DNA of 64,000 nt from Peribacillus muralis (GTDB lineage: Bacteria; Bacillota; Bacilli; Bacillales; DSM-1321): assembly GCF_001645685.2 (NCBI RefSeq), contig NZ_CP017080.1, forward strand, positions 1,850,001 through 1,914,000, written 5' to 3'. Position numbers and translations under genes: made by a program. Below the pieces are notes generated by a model. The model saw only the letters and a list, made by a program, of their open reading frames with translations, was not told the origin of the DNA and searched no databases. This document shows, piece after piece, positions 17,228 through 25,102 of this stretch. Position 1 is the stretch's first letter. The number at the start of each line of letters is the position of its first letter.

Positions 17228-19588
17228 ATGAAGGATGTAAATGTTAATTTCCCGCCAACTGCTTCACCGAGTAGATCGGTAACTGCTGGTGATGTTGAAT
17301 CACTGGTAACGCAAGTTAAGGCAGATGTCGAAGGCCAACTTAGTGCAGTTTCGGAACAATTGACTGGTGCGGTTAAAAAAGTTAATGGAGTTGCACCTGT
17401 AAACGGTAATGTATCTATTCCTATTCCAGAAGTGGATACAAGTAAATTGGCAACAAAAACTGAACTAGGTGATATAGCAACAATCCCTCAGGCAAACGTG
17501 GTGGCTGCCTTGAAGGATAAAGACGATAAAATCGCTGGAGTTACCGCACAGTTGGCCGATACTGCGACAAAAACAGAACTGTCTACATCTGTTGCTCCTA
17601 AAGCTGATAAAACTTACGTAGATACCGAGGTAGGAAAGAAATTAGACAAAACAGGTACTATTGCAATTAATCAAATTGATAAAAACAAAGGATTGATAGA
17701 TGAAACGTATTTATCCGATACCTTAAAAGCGCAGATGGCAGGTACAACAGCAATTGGTCCAACTCCACCCAATAGAAGTATCACTCTTGCAAAGACTACA
17801 TTCGCTAAGACAGGGAAAAACTTATTCAATAAAAATAAAGTTACCCCAGGATCTAGAGTTTCTAATACAACGGGCGAACTTGTTGCTGATGCTGCATTCG
17901 ATTCGAGTGAACATATCCCAATATCCCCCAATACACAGTATGTAAAAGTAGGGGGTTACGCTTATGCGACATATACTTCAAATGGTGTTTTTATAAGTGG
18001 TGGATTGACTACCTCGTTTACAACTCCTGCCAATGCAGCAACAGTAAGATTTTCTACAACGCCAGCACTAGCGAATACTCAACAACTAGAATTAGGCACT
18101 GTACCCACAGCCTACGAAGCGTTTAAAGAAATGATTGAATCGAAGTATGTTGAGAAAACGCCAATAATGCTCTCGGATATACCACCATTGTCAGTAGGAT
18201 CTCTTTCTTTTAGTAAATCAGGTAGCAATCTATTTAATAAAGATGATGTTGTTGCTAATAGTTATATTAGTGGAACAACAGGTGCAGTAACGGCTACTTC
18301 TGGATTTACTGCAGGTGGTTTTTTACCAATTTCACCAAATACATCATATATTATTAAGGTGCTTCGGCATATCGCTTATTATGATACGAATAAAACGTAT
18401 ATAAGTGGGGTATCAGGATCGCCTATATCAAATTATCAAGCAACAACTCCTGCAAATGCTGCTTATATGCGTTTTAGTTGGTATACCGGTGATGGCGCAA
18501 CTGTTGATACTCAACAAGTGAATAAGGGAACTGAATTATTACCCTATGAGAATTTTGGGTTAAAGATAGCAAAGGAATATCTAGAATTACCTGGTCTTTC
18601 AGGTGAACCAGACCGCAAATCGATTTTACCTCCAAATATTTACGGAGTTGTAGGGAAGGAAGTTAATATTTATTTTCAAAACACTTTAACAGTTCCGCAA
18701 AACGATGTACAAATAGATGTTACGTGTTCAGTAGGTAGACAAGATGAACGTAAGTGGACTTGTACGCCTACTATAGCTGGAACATATCCCTTAACAATCA
18801 CTGTATACCGAAACTTTAACCTGGTTAAGCAAGTAACAACTAACTTCATCGTAAAGGCTGCTACAGTTGGTGCAGGGAATAAAAAAGTACTTATTATCGG
18901 TGACAGTACTGTTAATGATGGAAGAATGACACAACGGCTATTAGATTTAACAGCAAGTGACCCTATGAAAGTTTCATTACTAGGCACCAGAGGGGCAACT
19001 TCTAATAAACATGAGGGGCGCGGTGGATGGACAGCCGCACAGTATAGGACGGGTGATTTGTATCTGGGGGTGGCTAACCCATTCTATAATTCTGCAGTTA
19101 GTGACTTTGATTTTAGTTACTACATGACGAACCAAGGATATGCTTCTTTAGATTATGTGGGAATTTGTTTAGGTATTAACGATACTTTTACGTACAATAA
19201 TGATACTGATCTTCTAAATGCAATCCCAACAATTTTGGGTCATTTTGATGCAATGATTAACAAAATTAAAGTATATAGCTCTACAATTAAAGTGGGGATA
19301 TTCGTCACGATACCACCAAATGAAAATCAAGATTCTTTTGGGTTGGCATACGGAAATGGTCAAACGCAATGGAGATATAAACGTAATAATGCATTGTGGA
19401 TTGATGAAGTAATCAAGTACTTCAAAGGTAAAGAAGCGCAAGGAATTTATCTTATTCCTGATAATACTAATATTGATGCCAAAAATGGCTTTGACATTGA
19501 CGCTAATGGCGGTGTGCATCCTAATGCCACGGGTTATAATCAACGTGGTGATACTTTGTATTACTGGCTTAAATCGTTTGAATCTTAA
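17228..19588 (+). CDS. Tail fibre/spike with SGNH (GDSL) hydrolase domain
   Basis: 786 residues from ATG 17228 (AAAGGAG 8 nt before); TTG 17204 is less well placed. Residues 1-170 are a helical/coiled anchor. Two related carbohydrate-binding-like domains follow, each with an SGSNLFNK- or TGKNLFNK-type start and a TPANAAYMRFS-type end. The C-terminus is an esterase: VLIIGDSTVND (block I), GICLGINDTF (block III) and GGVHPNATGYN (block V). Such enzymes deacetylate surface polysaccharide during adsorption; substrate unknown. Confidence 0.85.
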   Translation: MKDVNVNFPPTASPSRSVTAGDVESLVTQVKADVEGQLSAVSEQLTGAVKKVNGVAPVNGNVSIPIPEVDTSKLATKTELGDIATIPQANVVAALKDKDDKIAGVTAQLADTATKTELSTSVAPKADKTYVDTEVGKKLDKTGTIAINQIDKNKGLIDETYLSDTLKAQMAGTTAIGPTPPNRSITLAKTTFAKTGKNLFNKNKVTPGSRVSNTTGELVADAAFDSSEHIPISPNTQYVKVGGYAYATYTSNGVFISGGLTTSFTTPANAATVRFSTTPALANTQQLELGTVPTAYEAFKEMIESKYVEKTPIMLSDIPPLSVGSLSFSKSGSNLFNKDDVVANSYISGTTGAVTATSGFTAGGFLPISPNTSYIIKVLRHIAYYDTNKTYISGVSGSPISNYQATTPANAAYMRFSWYTGDGATVDTQQVNKGTELLPYENFGLKIAKEYLELPGLSGEPDRKSILPPNIYGVVGKEVNIYFQNTLTVPQNDVQIDVTCSVGRQDERKWTCTPTIAGTYPLTITVYRNFNLVKQVTTNFIVKAATVGAGNKKVLIIGDSTVNDGRMTQRLLDLTASDPMKVSLLGTRGATSNKHEGRGGWTAAQYRTGDLYLGVANPFYNSAVSDFDFSYYMTNQGYASLDYVGICLGINDTFTYNNDTDLLNAIPTILGHFDAMINKIKVYSSTIKVGIFVTIPPNENQDSFGLAYGNGQTQWRYKRNNALWIDEVIKYFKGKEAQGIYLIPDNTNIDAKNGFDIDANGGVHPNATGYNQRGDTLYYWLKSFES

Positions 19589-19700
19589 TAATTAGTAGGA
19601 ACAAACTGTGCGGTAACAAAATACTCTGAAGGTTAAAAATTTTTGATATCAGATATTAATGTATCAGTTATAATGATGGTAAACCATTGGAGGTGTTTAG

Positions 19701-19937
19701 GTGATTGAAGTATTTGTAGATCATTCTTATGAAGATGATTACCATTGTATATCTCAAATAAATGTTAATTTAGCAGAAGACGAAAACAAAAGGATTAATA
19801 AAATATTGTCCGAAAATAACGATTTTGGCGGTGCTATTTTTAACTCAGGTTTAGATGTAGAGTTATTTTTAAGCAATGCCCTAAACGTTGACCAAAATTG
19901 CATCAACATTGAGATCTTAGAAATTGATCTATTATAG
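19701..19937 (+). CDS. Small acidic protein, unknown
   Basis: 78 residues, GTG start after TGGAGGTGTTTAG. Acidic (many D/E/N), no membrane segment, no family I recognise. It has its own upstream AT-rich spacer of about 110 bp and a strong terminator after it, so it may be an independent unit between fibres and lysis genes. Confidence 0.65.
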   Translation: MIEVFVDHSYEDDYHCISQINVNLAEDENKRINKILSENNDFGGAIFNSGLDVELFLSNALNVDQNCINIEILEIDLL

Positions 19938-19952
19938 TGAACAGCATATTTA

Positions 19953-19979
19953 AGTCGTCCCAAAGGGCGGCTTTTTTTT
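19953..19979 (+). terminator. Intrinsic terminator
   Basis: GTCGTCC-CAAA-GGGCGGC stem followed by T8, closing the small acidic gene. Confidence 0.85.
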
Positions 19980-20060
19980 ATGGATAAACATTATAGACAG
20001 AGATAAATAATTTCAAAGGGGGCCATGAATGTGCTAAAGCAGAGAGGGGAACCACCACTT

Positions 20061-20468
20061 ATGAAAACGATGATCTGGCCATTCGAAATAGTAATGTCTT
20101 TTGTATCACTTGGTTGGGCATATGTCATGTTCAGACAAATCAATTTGTTTGAGGAGCAGTCTTCACGTTGGTTAGTATTAAATGCCACATTAGATGAGTG
20201 GGCCGTTGGGGTCATTACTCTTACACTAGCCTTGATTAAAATTTATGGTTTTGTTTTAAAAAGTAACAAATGGAGAAAAGTCGGACTAACGCTATCAGGT
20301 GTTTGGTGGAGTTTGATTTGCGTTGCGATTACTATGGGGGATGGATCCTTCAGTATTGGTACAGGTAGTGTAGCTTATGCTGGCTATGCTTTTTTGTGCT
20401 TCCTGACCAGTTCGTCAATTAAGGAGGGGGAGAAGGTTGACGATTCCCACGAACGAAGCGTTAGCTGA
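20061..20468 (+). CDS. Four-helix membrane protein in lysis module
   Basis: 135 residues from ATG 20061; GTG 20031, 8 nt after AAAGGGGG, is an equally possible earlier start. Hydrophobic segments at about residues 5-25, 45-65, 78-95 and 105-125 with a short acidic tail. No named family recognised. Directly overlapping a coiled-coil membrane protein and a holin, so a role in lysis timing is plausible but inferred. Confidence 0.65.
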   Translation: MKTMIWPFEIVMSFVSLGWAYVMFRQINLFEEQSSRWLVLNATLDEWAVGVITLTLALIKIYGFVLKSNKWRKVGLTLSGVWWSLICVAITMGDGSFSIGTGSVAYAGYAFLCFLTSSSIKEGEKVDDSHERSVS

Positions 20469-20931
20469 ACAAAATAAGAATCAACAGTATCAGTTAAACG
20501 ACATTAAAGACGATGTTAAAGACATCAAGGGTATATTGAGAAACTATGAGGATAGGATGCGGAAAACTGAAGAGTCAGCTTTATTAGGAAAAGAAACCAT
20601 GGTTGGATTTAAAGAAGCCATAACTGAAATGAAGTCGTTTTTCCAAAACCTTACCACCAAGCTCGATAAACAAAATGAAGATATGAATTCCAAAATTGAT
20701 GAACAAAATAAACACTTGAATACAAAGATTGACGATCAAAACAAAAATGTAAATACAAAGATAGATGAGCAAAACCAAAAGATTGATGTATTTATTACAC
20801 AAAAAGAAATAGAAAAGAGCAAAGGAACTGGTGCTTTTAAGATTGCTCTAGTCAATGCTGCCACCTCGATATGCGTCGGGGTAATTGGTTTAGTTACAGC
20901 TATATGGTCAGGGTGGATAAAATTACCCTAA
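20437..20931 (+). CDS. Coiled-coil membrane protein (XhlA-like)
   Basis: 164 residues, TTG start 6 nt after AAGGAGGGGGAGAAGG-type site. Residues 15-120 form a long coiled coil with a four-times repeated KxDxQNK unit (KIDEQNKHLNTKIDDQNKNV), and one C-terminal transmembrane helix (ATSICVGVIGLVTAIWSG). XhlA-like proteins work with holin and endolysin. The stop is 14 nt before the holin. Confidence 0.75.
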   Translation: MTIPTNEALAEQNKNQQYQLNDIKDDVKDIKGILRNYEDRMRKTEESALLGKETMVGFKEAITEMKSFFQNLTTKLDKQNEDMNSKIDEQNKHLNTKIDDQNKNVNTKIDEQNQKIDVFITQKEIEKSKGTGAFKIALVNAATSICVGVIGLVTAIWSGWIKLP

Positions 20932-20945
20932 AGGAGAGGGATTAG

Positions 20946-21212
20946 ATGATTAATTGGAAAGTGAGATTTAAAAATCCATTGTTTATAACACAATTATTTT
21001 TAGCTGTTTTTGTACCGATTCTCGGTTATTTTGGATTAACTGCACAGGATTTAACTACATGGGGTTCTGTTTATAATTTGTTGGTTGATTCACTTTCTAA
21101 TCCATATGTAGTTGTGATCATGGTAATTAGTTTGTGGAATGCAATTAATGACCCGACAACAAAGGGTGTTAAGGATAGCCCAAGTGCGATGAACTATAAC
21201 GAACCAAAATAA
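20946..21212 (+). CDS. Holin, phi LC3 family
   Basis: 88 residues. Opens MINWKVRFKNPLFITQLFLA, the phi LC3-family signature, with two hydrophobic segments (about 12-30 and 52-70) and a polar tail containing NDPTTKGVKDS, also standard. It makes membrane lesions that release the endolysin. Followed by terminator, then endolysin gene. Confidence 0.9.
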   Translation: MINWKVRFKNPLFITQLFLAVFVPILGYFGLTAQDLTTWGSVYNLLVDSLSNPYVVVIMVISLWNAINDPTTKGVKDSPSAMNYNEPK

Positions 21213-21234
21213 GCTGCCTTCGGGTGGCTTTTTA
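21213..21234 (+). terminator. Intrinsic terminator after holin
   Basis: GCTGCC-TTCG-GGTGGC then T5. An almost identical hairpin lies at the same place in the second prophage (47422-47444). Confidence 0.8.
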
Positions 21235-21267
21235 TTATGACTTTAAATTAAAAGGAGACGATGGGAA

Positions 21268-22245
21268 ATGACAGTAGCATTGCAAACTTTATTAGATCGT
21301 TCAATTAAAAACATGGGTTCTGGAATGAATTCAGTAGTGAAAGCCTCTGCTTTAGAAATGATTAAACGGGCTTACAAAGAAGGTATCTATGCTCAAATCA
21401 GTGCTGGCTTTAGGTCGATGGAAGAACAGGCAGCTCTTTACGGCCAGGGGCGACTTTTTTATAGTTACCGCGGCAAAAACTACGCTGATTTATCTAAACC
21501 TCAGGTTACCAAAGCGAAGCCTGGTCAATCCTTTCATAACTTTGGCGTAGCAATCGATTTCTTCATTGTAAGCGATGATGGAAAGAATGCAATCTGGACC
21601 ATTAATACAAAGTGGACACGAGTGGCCTCCATTGGTAAAGAATTAGGCTTTAAATGGGGTGGAGATTGGACAGGCTTTAAGGATTATCCTCACTTGGAAA
21701 TGACGGGTGGATTGTCTTATGCACAAATGCAATTAGGGAAAAAGCCAAGTCTATCATTGAAATTTAAGGATGATGATGATATTGCTGTCATTGAGCCACC
21801 TAAGAAAGATGTAGACTCGGAAGTCACCAAGGAGCCTTCCAAGGATAATGGTGACAGAACGATCGTATCCATTCAGAAAACATTAAATAGCCGTTATGAT
21901 GCCGGTCTTGTTGTGGATGGTATTAATGGACCTAAAACTCAAACAGCTCTGATCAAAGCGTTGCAAACCGAGCTTAACAAGCAGTTTAATAAAAAGCTTA
22001 TTGTGGACGGAAAATGGGGAGCTAAGACAAAGGCGGCCATTGTTACCCTTGAAAAAGGAGCGAAAGGAAATTTGACTTGGATTCTCCAAGCCGCGCTTTA
22101 CACAGAAGGATATAAGCCGGGAACACTGGATTCTATCTTTGGACAAGCTACAGAAACGGCATTGGCAAAATTCCAAAAGGCTAAAATGATTGCTGCAGAT
22201 AAGAAGGCCGGAAAAGCTACTTTCGCTGAATTATTTGCTGCATAA
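21268..22245 (+). CDS. Endolysin: M15 peptidase with two peptidoglycan-binding domains
   Basis: 325 residues, ATG after AAAAGGAGACGATGGGAA. Residues 1-150 are an L-alanoyl-D-glutamate peptidase of the M15/VanY type: SFHNFGVAIDFF carries the zinc His and Asp, YPHLEMT the second active block. A charged linker (about 165-190) leads to two PG-binding-1 domains (VVDGINGPKTQTALIKALQ and the C-terminal TLDSIFGQATETALAKFQ). Cleaves cell-wall stem peptides. Very similar to the endolysin at 47478. Confidence 0.93.
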   Translation: MTVALQTLLDRSIKNMGSGMNSVVKASALEMIKRAYKEGIYAQISAGFRSMEEQAALYGQGRLFYSYRGKNYADLSKPQVTKAKPGQSFHNFGVAIDFFIVSDDGKNAIWTINTKWTRVASIGKELGFKWGGDWTGFKDYPHLEMTGGLSYAQMQLGKKPSLSLKFKDDDDIAVIEPPKKDVDSEVTKEPSKDNGDRTIVSIQKTLNSRYDAGLVVDGINGPKTQTALIKALQTELNKQFNKKLIVDGKWGAKTKAAIVTLEKGAKGNLTWILQAALYTEGYKPGTLDSIFGQATETALAKFQKAKMIAADKKAGKATFAELFAA

Positions 22246-22308
22246 ACAATAAATAATTGGAGAATGTACTACTATGGTACAAACTCCACCAGGTACCCCA
22301 CTTAAAAA

Positions 22309-22340
22309 GCCCTTACTCATTGAGTAGGGGCAATTTTTTA
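22309..22340 (+). terminator. Intrinsic terminator after endolysin
   Basis: GCCCTTACTC-ATT-GAGTAGGGGC with a T6 tail. It overlaps a short ORF (ATG 22274) that is echoed behind the second endolysin; see findings. Confidence 0.85.
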
Positions 22341-22444
22341 TGAAGATGATAAATTAGAGGTGAGATGGAGAAAAAAATCATTAACGTAATTTCCCCGGTA
22401 AAACCTCAAATTTTTTAGTACTTTAGGAAGTGGTTAAATGAAAC

Positions 22445-22612
22445 TTACTTTTTTCTTTCTTCAAAGTATACATGTCTTGGTTTAAACACACCTTTTGGGT
22501 CTAAACGTAAAGCATCACTTTGAACATCTCTAGGAGTAAAAGGATTTTTTTTCGGAATTGGTTTTAAGCTGCCCTTACTTTTATCCTTCCACCAGCTATC
22601 TTTATCTGCCAT
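22445..22612 (-). CDS. Small basic protein, unknown
   Basis: 55 residues, minus strand, ATG 22612 after AGGAGGATATCGC. Rich in K and W at the start (MADKDSWWKDKSKGSLKP) and ends in EERKK. Lies 11 bp downstream of the membrane protein at 22624-23193 and is probably its operon partner. No family recognised. Confidence 0.65.
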   Translation of the reverse strand: MADKDSWWKDKSKGSLKPIPKKNPFTPRDVQSDALRLDPKGVFKPRHVYFEERKK

Positions 22613-22623
22613 GCGATATCCTC

Positions 22624-23193
22624 CTATAAAATTAATTTTAGTAACTCTTTAAGCAGGTAAGTAACTACAATACCTATAATTGCTATTGTTAATTTATCAA
22701 TACCTTCTTTAAAATCATCGACTTTTTCATCGTTCGATATAGCATTTGATTTGACCACAGCAGTGTATGATTCCATTAAATCGAATGAAAGCTCATTTTG
22801 ATTCCTTTTTGCTGTCTCTATGTCAAAACCATCAAGCCCGATTCTCTGATAAGATTTGGTTTTAAGTACGTTAATGAATTTATTAAATGACAATAACAAC
22901 ATGACAACTGGGAATAAATAAATTAATGATATTAAGATAAAACATAAAACCTCGACTTTGGAGTTAGCTGTTTTAAAAGAAGAAAAATTAATCTCCGTTA
23001 AATAGAAAACCACGACTGCTCCAAGTAATGCTATTAGTATACCAGCACGAGTTTCTAAGTCTCTTTTTCTCCCCACTTCAATATCATATTCACTTTGAAT
23101 AATGCTTAAAAGTAATTCACTACTAGGATATTCTTCGTTCGACTCTGTAGTGGGTTCTACTTCATCTTGTGTAGGCGTATTTTCTGTACTCAA
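22624..23193 (-). CDS. Membrane protein with three hydrophobic segments, possible lysogenic-conversion effector
   Basis: 189 residues from TTG 23193 (GGAGAG upstream). Acidic, low-complexity N-terminus, then SEYDIEVGRKRDLETRAGIL leading into helix 1, helix 2 (CFILISLIYLFPVVMLLLSF), and a C-terminal helix. The pattern E-x-D-x-E-x-x-R-K-R-x-L-E-x-R-A-G before the first helix is shared with several small phage-defence membrane effectors. Function is inference; the gene is oriented against the lytic genes, as morons are. Confidence 0.6.
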   Translation of the reverse strand: MSTENTPTQDEVEPTTESNEEYPSSELLLSIIQSEYDIEVGRKRDLETRAGILIALLGAVVVFYLTEINFSSFKTANSKVEVLCFILISLIYLFPVVMLLLSFNKFINVLKTKSYQRIGLDGFDIETAKRNQNELSFDLMESYTAVVKSNAISNDEKVDDFKEGIDKLTIAIIGIVVTYLLKELLKLIL

Positions 23194-23214
23194 CCTTGAC
23201 TCTCCTTATTTAAC

Positions 23215-23463
23215 CTAAATATTAGGTTTAACCTTCTTAACTAACTCCGTAATGTCATGTTCCCCGTTATAAATTACCTGATCGATTCGAAAATCTTCAC
23301 TTACGTAAAAACTCATTTTAATTTGTTGGATCCATTCGTAAGCGGCAATGGCTGCTGTCCAATCAGGATCTTTCTTGAAATCTGAATTCATTACTGGAAA
23401 GCTGCCACTTTTTAAGAATTTAGTTCCATTAGAATGTAGGTTAACCCTGAGATTTATGTTCAT
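23215..23463 (-). CDS. 82-residue protein of a paralogous pair (other copy 52970-53218)
   Basis: Begins MNINLRVNLHSNGTKFLKSG and has DWTAAIAAYEWIQQIKMSF. The copy at 52970-53218 has the same length, strand and most residues. Here it starts on the last base of the DUF4352 gene. No known domain; probably cytoplasmic. Being kept in both prophages at the same relative place suggests a lysogen-expressed function. Confidence 0.75.
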   Translation of the reverse strand: MNINLRVNLHSNGTKFLKSGSFPVMNSDFKKDPDWTAAIAAYEWIQQIKMSFYVSEDFRIDQVIYNGEHDITELVKKVKPNI

Positions 23464-24101
23464 TATTTTAAGGTAATGGATTCGGTTTCAGTACCGAAGA
23501 CGCCAGTTTGTACTTGAACCTTCAAATCAGAAGCATCTGCAACTTCTGGAGCTACATCGAATACCACTTTTCCTGATGCTTCAGAATCAGGGTTAACTTC
23601 TTGGAAGAAGAAACTGTTTTCAATTTGACCGTCTTCTCCTTGGTTAGCCGATATGCTTGCTGCTGAATCTGCTTCATAAACTTTTTCTCCGCGTTTCAAT
23701 TTGAAGAAACTCGCGTCTGCAGTAACAGCTTTGTTTCCGTTGTTCTTTAATGTAACTTCTAAGACAACAAATTTCCCACTTGCCTTGTCAGGTAAAGCAG
23801 AAGGTCCTACTTGGTCAGCTGCTTTTCTCTCTTTGATTGTATACTCCATATTACCTACTTTAACAAGATCGCCAATTCCATAAGTTTTTTCTTTTTTCTT
23901 TTCCTTTTTAGGAGCTTCTTTCTTCTCCTTAACAACTTCTTCTTTAGCGACTTCTTCCTTAGTTTCTGTGCTTGCTGGAGCCGTTTTTTCATTATCTGTA
24001 TCTTCCCCGCCGCCTGCAATTGCACCGATAATAATAATTGCTAAAACCCAAACCCACCATTTTTTATAAAACGGTTTATTAACTTTTTCTTTTTTTGCCA
24101 T
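23463..24101 (-). CDS. Membrane-anchored DUF4352-type protein
   Basis: 212 residues, ATG 24101 after AGGGGGATC. One N-terminal transmembrane helix (WWVWVLAIIIIGAIAGG), a K/E-rich linker, then a C-terminal Ig-like beta domain with FVVLEVTLKNNGNKAV and SGKVVFDVAPE, typical of DUF4352. The domain faces outside the cell. Common in Bacillus prophages near the repressor; role unknown. Confidence 0.8.
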   Translation of the reverse strand: MAKKEKVNKPFYKKWWVWVLAIIIIGAIAGGGEDTDNEKTAPASTETKEEVAKEEVVKEKKEAPKKEKKKEKTYGIGDLVKVGNMEYTIKERKAADQVGPSALPDKASGKFVVLEVTLKNNGNKAVTADASFFKLKRGEKVYEADSAASISANQGEDGQIENSFFFQEVNPDSEASGKVVFDVAPEVADASDLKVQVQTGVFGTETESITLK

Positions 24102-24162
24102 AATAGTATGATCCCCCTAAAATTGTAGTCCAAAAGTAATAGTAGCACATATTACCAAAATA

Positions 24163-24357
24163 TCAATCCTCTTCTTCATATAAATCATCAACTTTTACTT
24201 CTAACAACCTAGCCAGCTTAAATAATTGATCTGCCGATGGATTCGTCTTTCCTTGGCTCCAATTCGAAATTGTGTTTCTCGATACACCCATTTCCTTTTG
24301 AATATAATCCCGTTTGAATTTGGAATCTTTGATTAATTTTCCAATATTAGACTTCAT
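24163..24357 (-). CDS. Cro/CI-type helix-turn-helix regulator
   Basis: 64 residues. QKEMGVSRNTISNWSQGKTN is a clear XRE helix-turn-helix and the end VDDLYEEED is typical of small repressors. Minus strand, transcribed away from the 24502 gene, with a perfect 22-bp palindrome between them. It likely controls itself and the FtsK module. A broken homologue lies at 53248-53330. Confidence 0.88.
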   Translation of the reverse strand: MKSNIGKLIKDSKFKRDYIQKEMGVSRNTISNWSQGKTNPSADQLFKLARLLEVKVDDLYEEED

Positions 24358-24413
24358 CTACATCACCACTATATAACATTCTCCATGTATTTATGTATTC
24401 CTGCTTAGAAAAT

Positions 24414-24435
24414 TTTGCACAAATATTTGTGCAAA
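24414..24435. promoter_or_regulatory. Perfect 22-bp palindrome, probable repressor operator
   Basis: TTTGCAC-AAATATTT-GTGCAAA: 11-bp half-sites with no mismatch. It sits between the divergent HTH gene and the 24502 gene, where an XRE-family dimer would bind. Confidence 0.7.
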
Positions 24436-24501
24436 GTACAGGCAAGTAATTGGGCAGATGACCATACAATGCATAATACAACGTAGAGGAGAGTGGAATA
24501 T

Positions 24502-24684
24502 ATGGATCCGTTTACTTTTGGAATGGTCTTTACTGGTCTTACTGGTGGATCACTTATGGGCATTGCTTTATTGGATAAGGGCGGAGTTAAAATCAATGAA
24601 GATTTGTTAATACTCGTTTTAGAAATTGCGAAGTACGGCAGCATCCTTTATTTGCTGAAGAAATTATCAATGCTATTCTTGTAA
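24502..24684 (+). CDS. Small membrane protein ahead of FtsK module
   Basis: 60 residues from ATG 24502, 8 nt after GAGGAGAG (GTG 24493 is inside that site). Two hydrophobic segments: FGMVFTGLTGGSLMGIALL and ILVLEIAKYGSILYLL. First gene downstream of the palindrome. Small membrane proteins precede FtsK/replication-relaxation pairs in other Bacillus plasmids and prophages; role unknown. Confidence 0.7.
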   Translation: MDPFTFGMVFTGLTGGSLMGIALLDKGGVKINEDLLILVLEIAKYGSILYLLKKLSMLFL

Positions 24685-24862
24685 ACACACTTTATTACAT
24701 GTTCCAATTGGTTGATTGTGGATTATAGTGTGTAATTTTATTGCCCATCTATTGTTCGGCTTGTCTAATTTTGTGTTTTGATTGTACGACAGATATGTTT
24801 CACATATCTCTTTTCTGTCTGTTTCATCCAGAAAAGATTGATTTCAAAACAAGGGAGTGTGG
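24685..24862. promoter_or_regulatory. Intergenic with a 19-bp inverted repeat (24791-24809)
   Basis: AGATATG-TTTCA-CATATCT, perfect 7-bp arms, about 55 bp before the next start. It could be a second operator or an RNA hairpin. No gene is visible in the stretch. Confidence 0.4.
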
Positions 24863-25102
24863 ATGATGGATTTTGAAATACACCATATTAAAAAGAAAGC
24901 ATTTAAGCCATTACAGGAGTTTTTAGCCGATTGGAGCAACGATAAAGAAGATATCGAAAATACTTTAAGCCAATACATGTACATGTGCCATGATGAAGAA
25001 AAAACCTATTACAAACACTTTGGGAATCGAGAGTACTTTAACATCTTAAATAATGGTACAACTGAGGGAGAACTAGAGGATTGGAGGAATTGGTATGATT
25101 GA
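24863..25102 (+). CDS. Acidic protein of the FtsK operon, unknown
   Basis: 79 residues; ATG 24863 or 24866 after AAGGGAG. Helical, acidic, with EFLADWSNDKEDIENTLSQY and a W-rich end (EDWRNWYD). Overlaps the FtsK gene by 8 bp. Not recognised. Confidence 0.65.
   Translation: MMDFEIHHIKKKAFKPLQEFLADWSNDKEDIENTLSQYMYMCHDEEKTYYKHFGNREYFNILNNGTTEGELEDWRNWYD

Noticed and set aside
20641..20790. Short tandem repeats considered as a CRISPR-like array
   Set aside because: They are coding heptad repeats (about 33-bp units) without spacers of constant length.
20584..20802. Ile/Val-rich 72-codon frame resembling a membrane protein
   Set aside because: Antisense of the KIDEQNK coiled-coil repeats; no start site.
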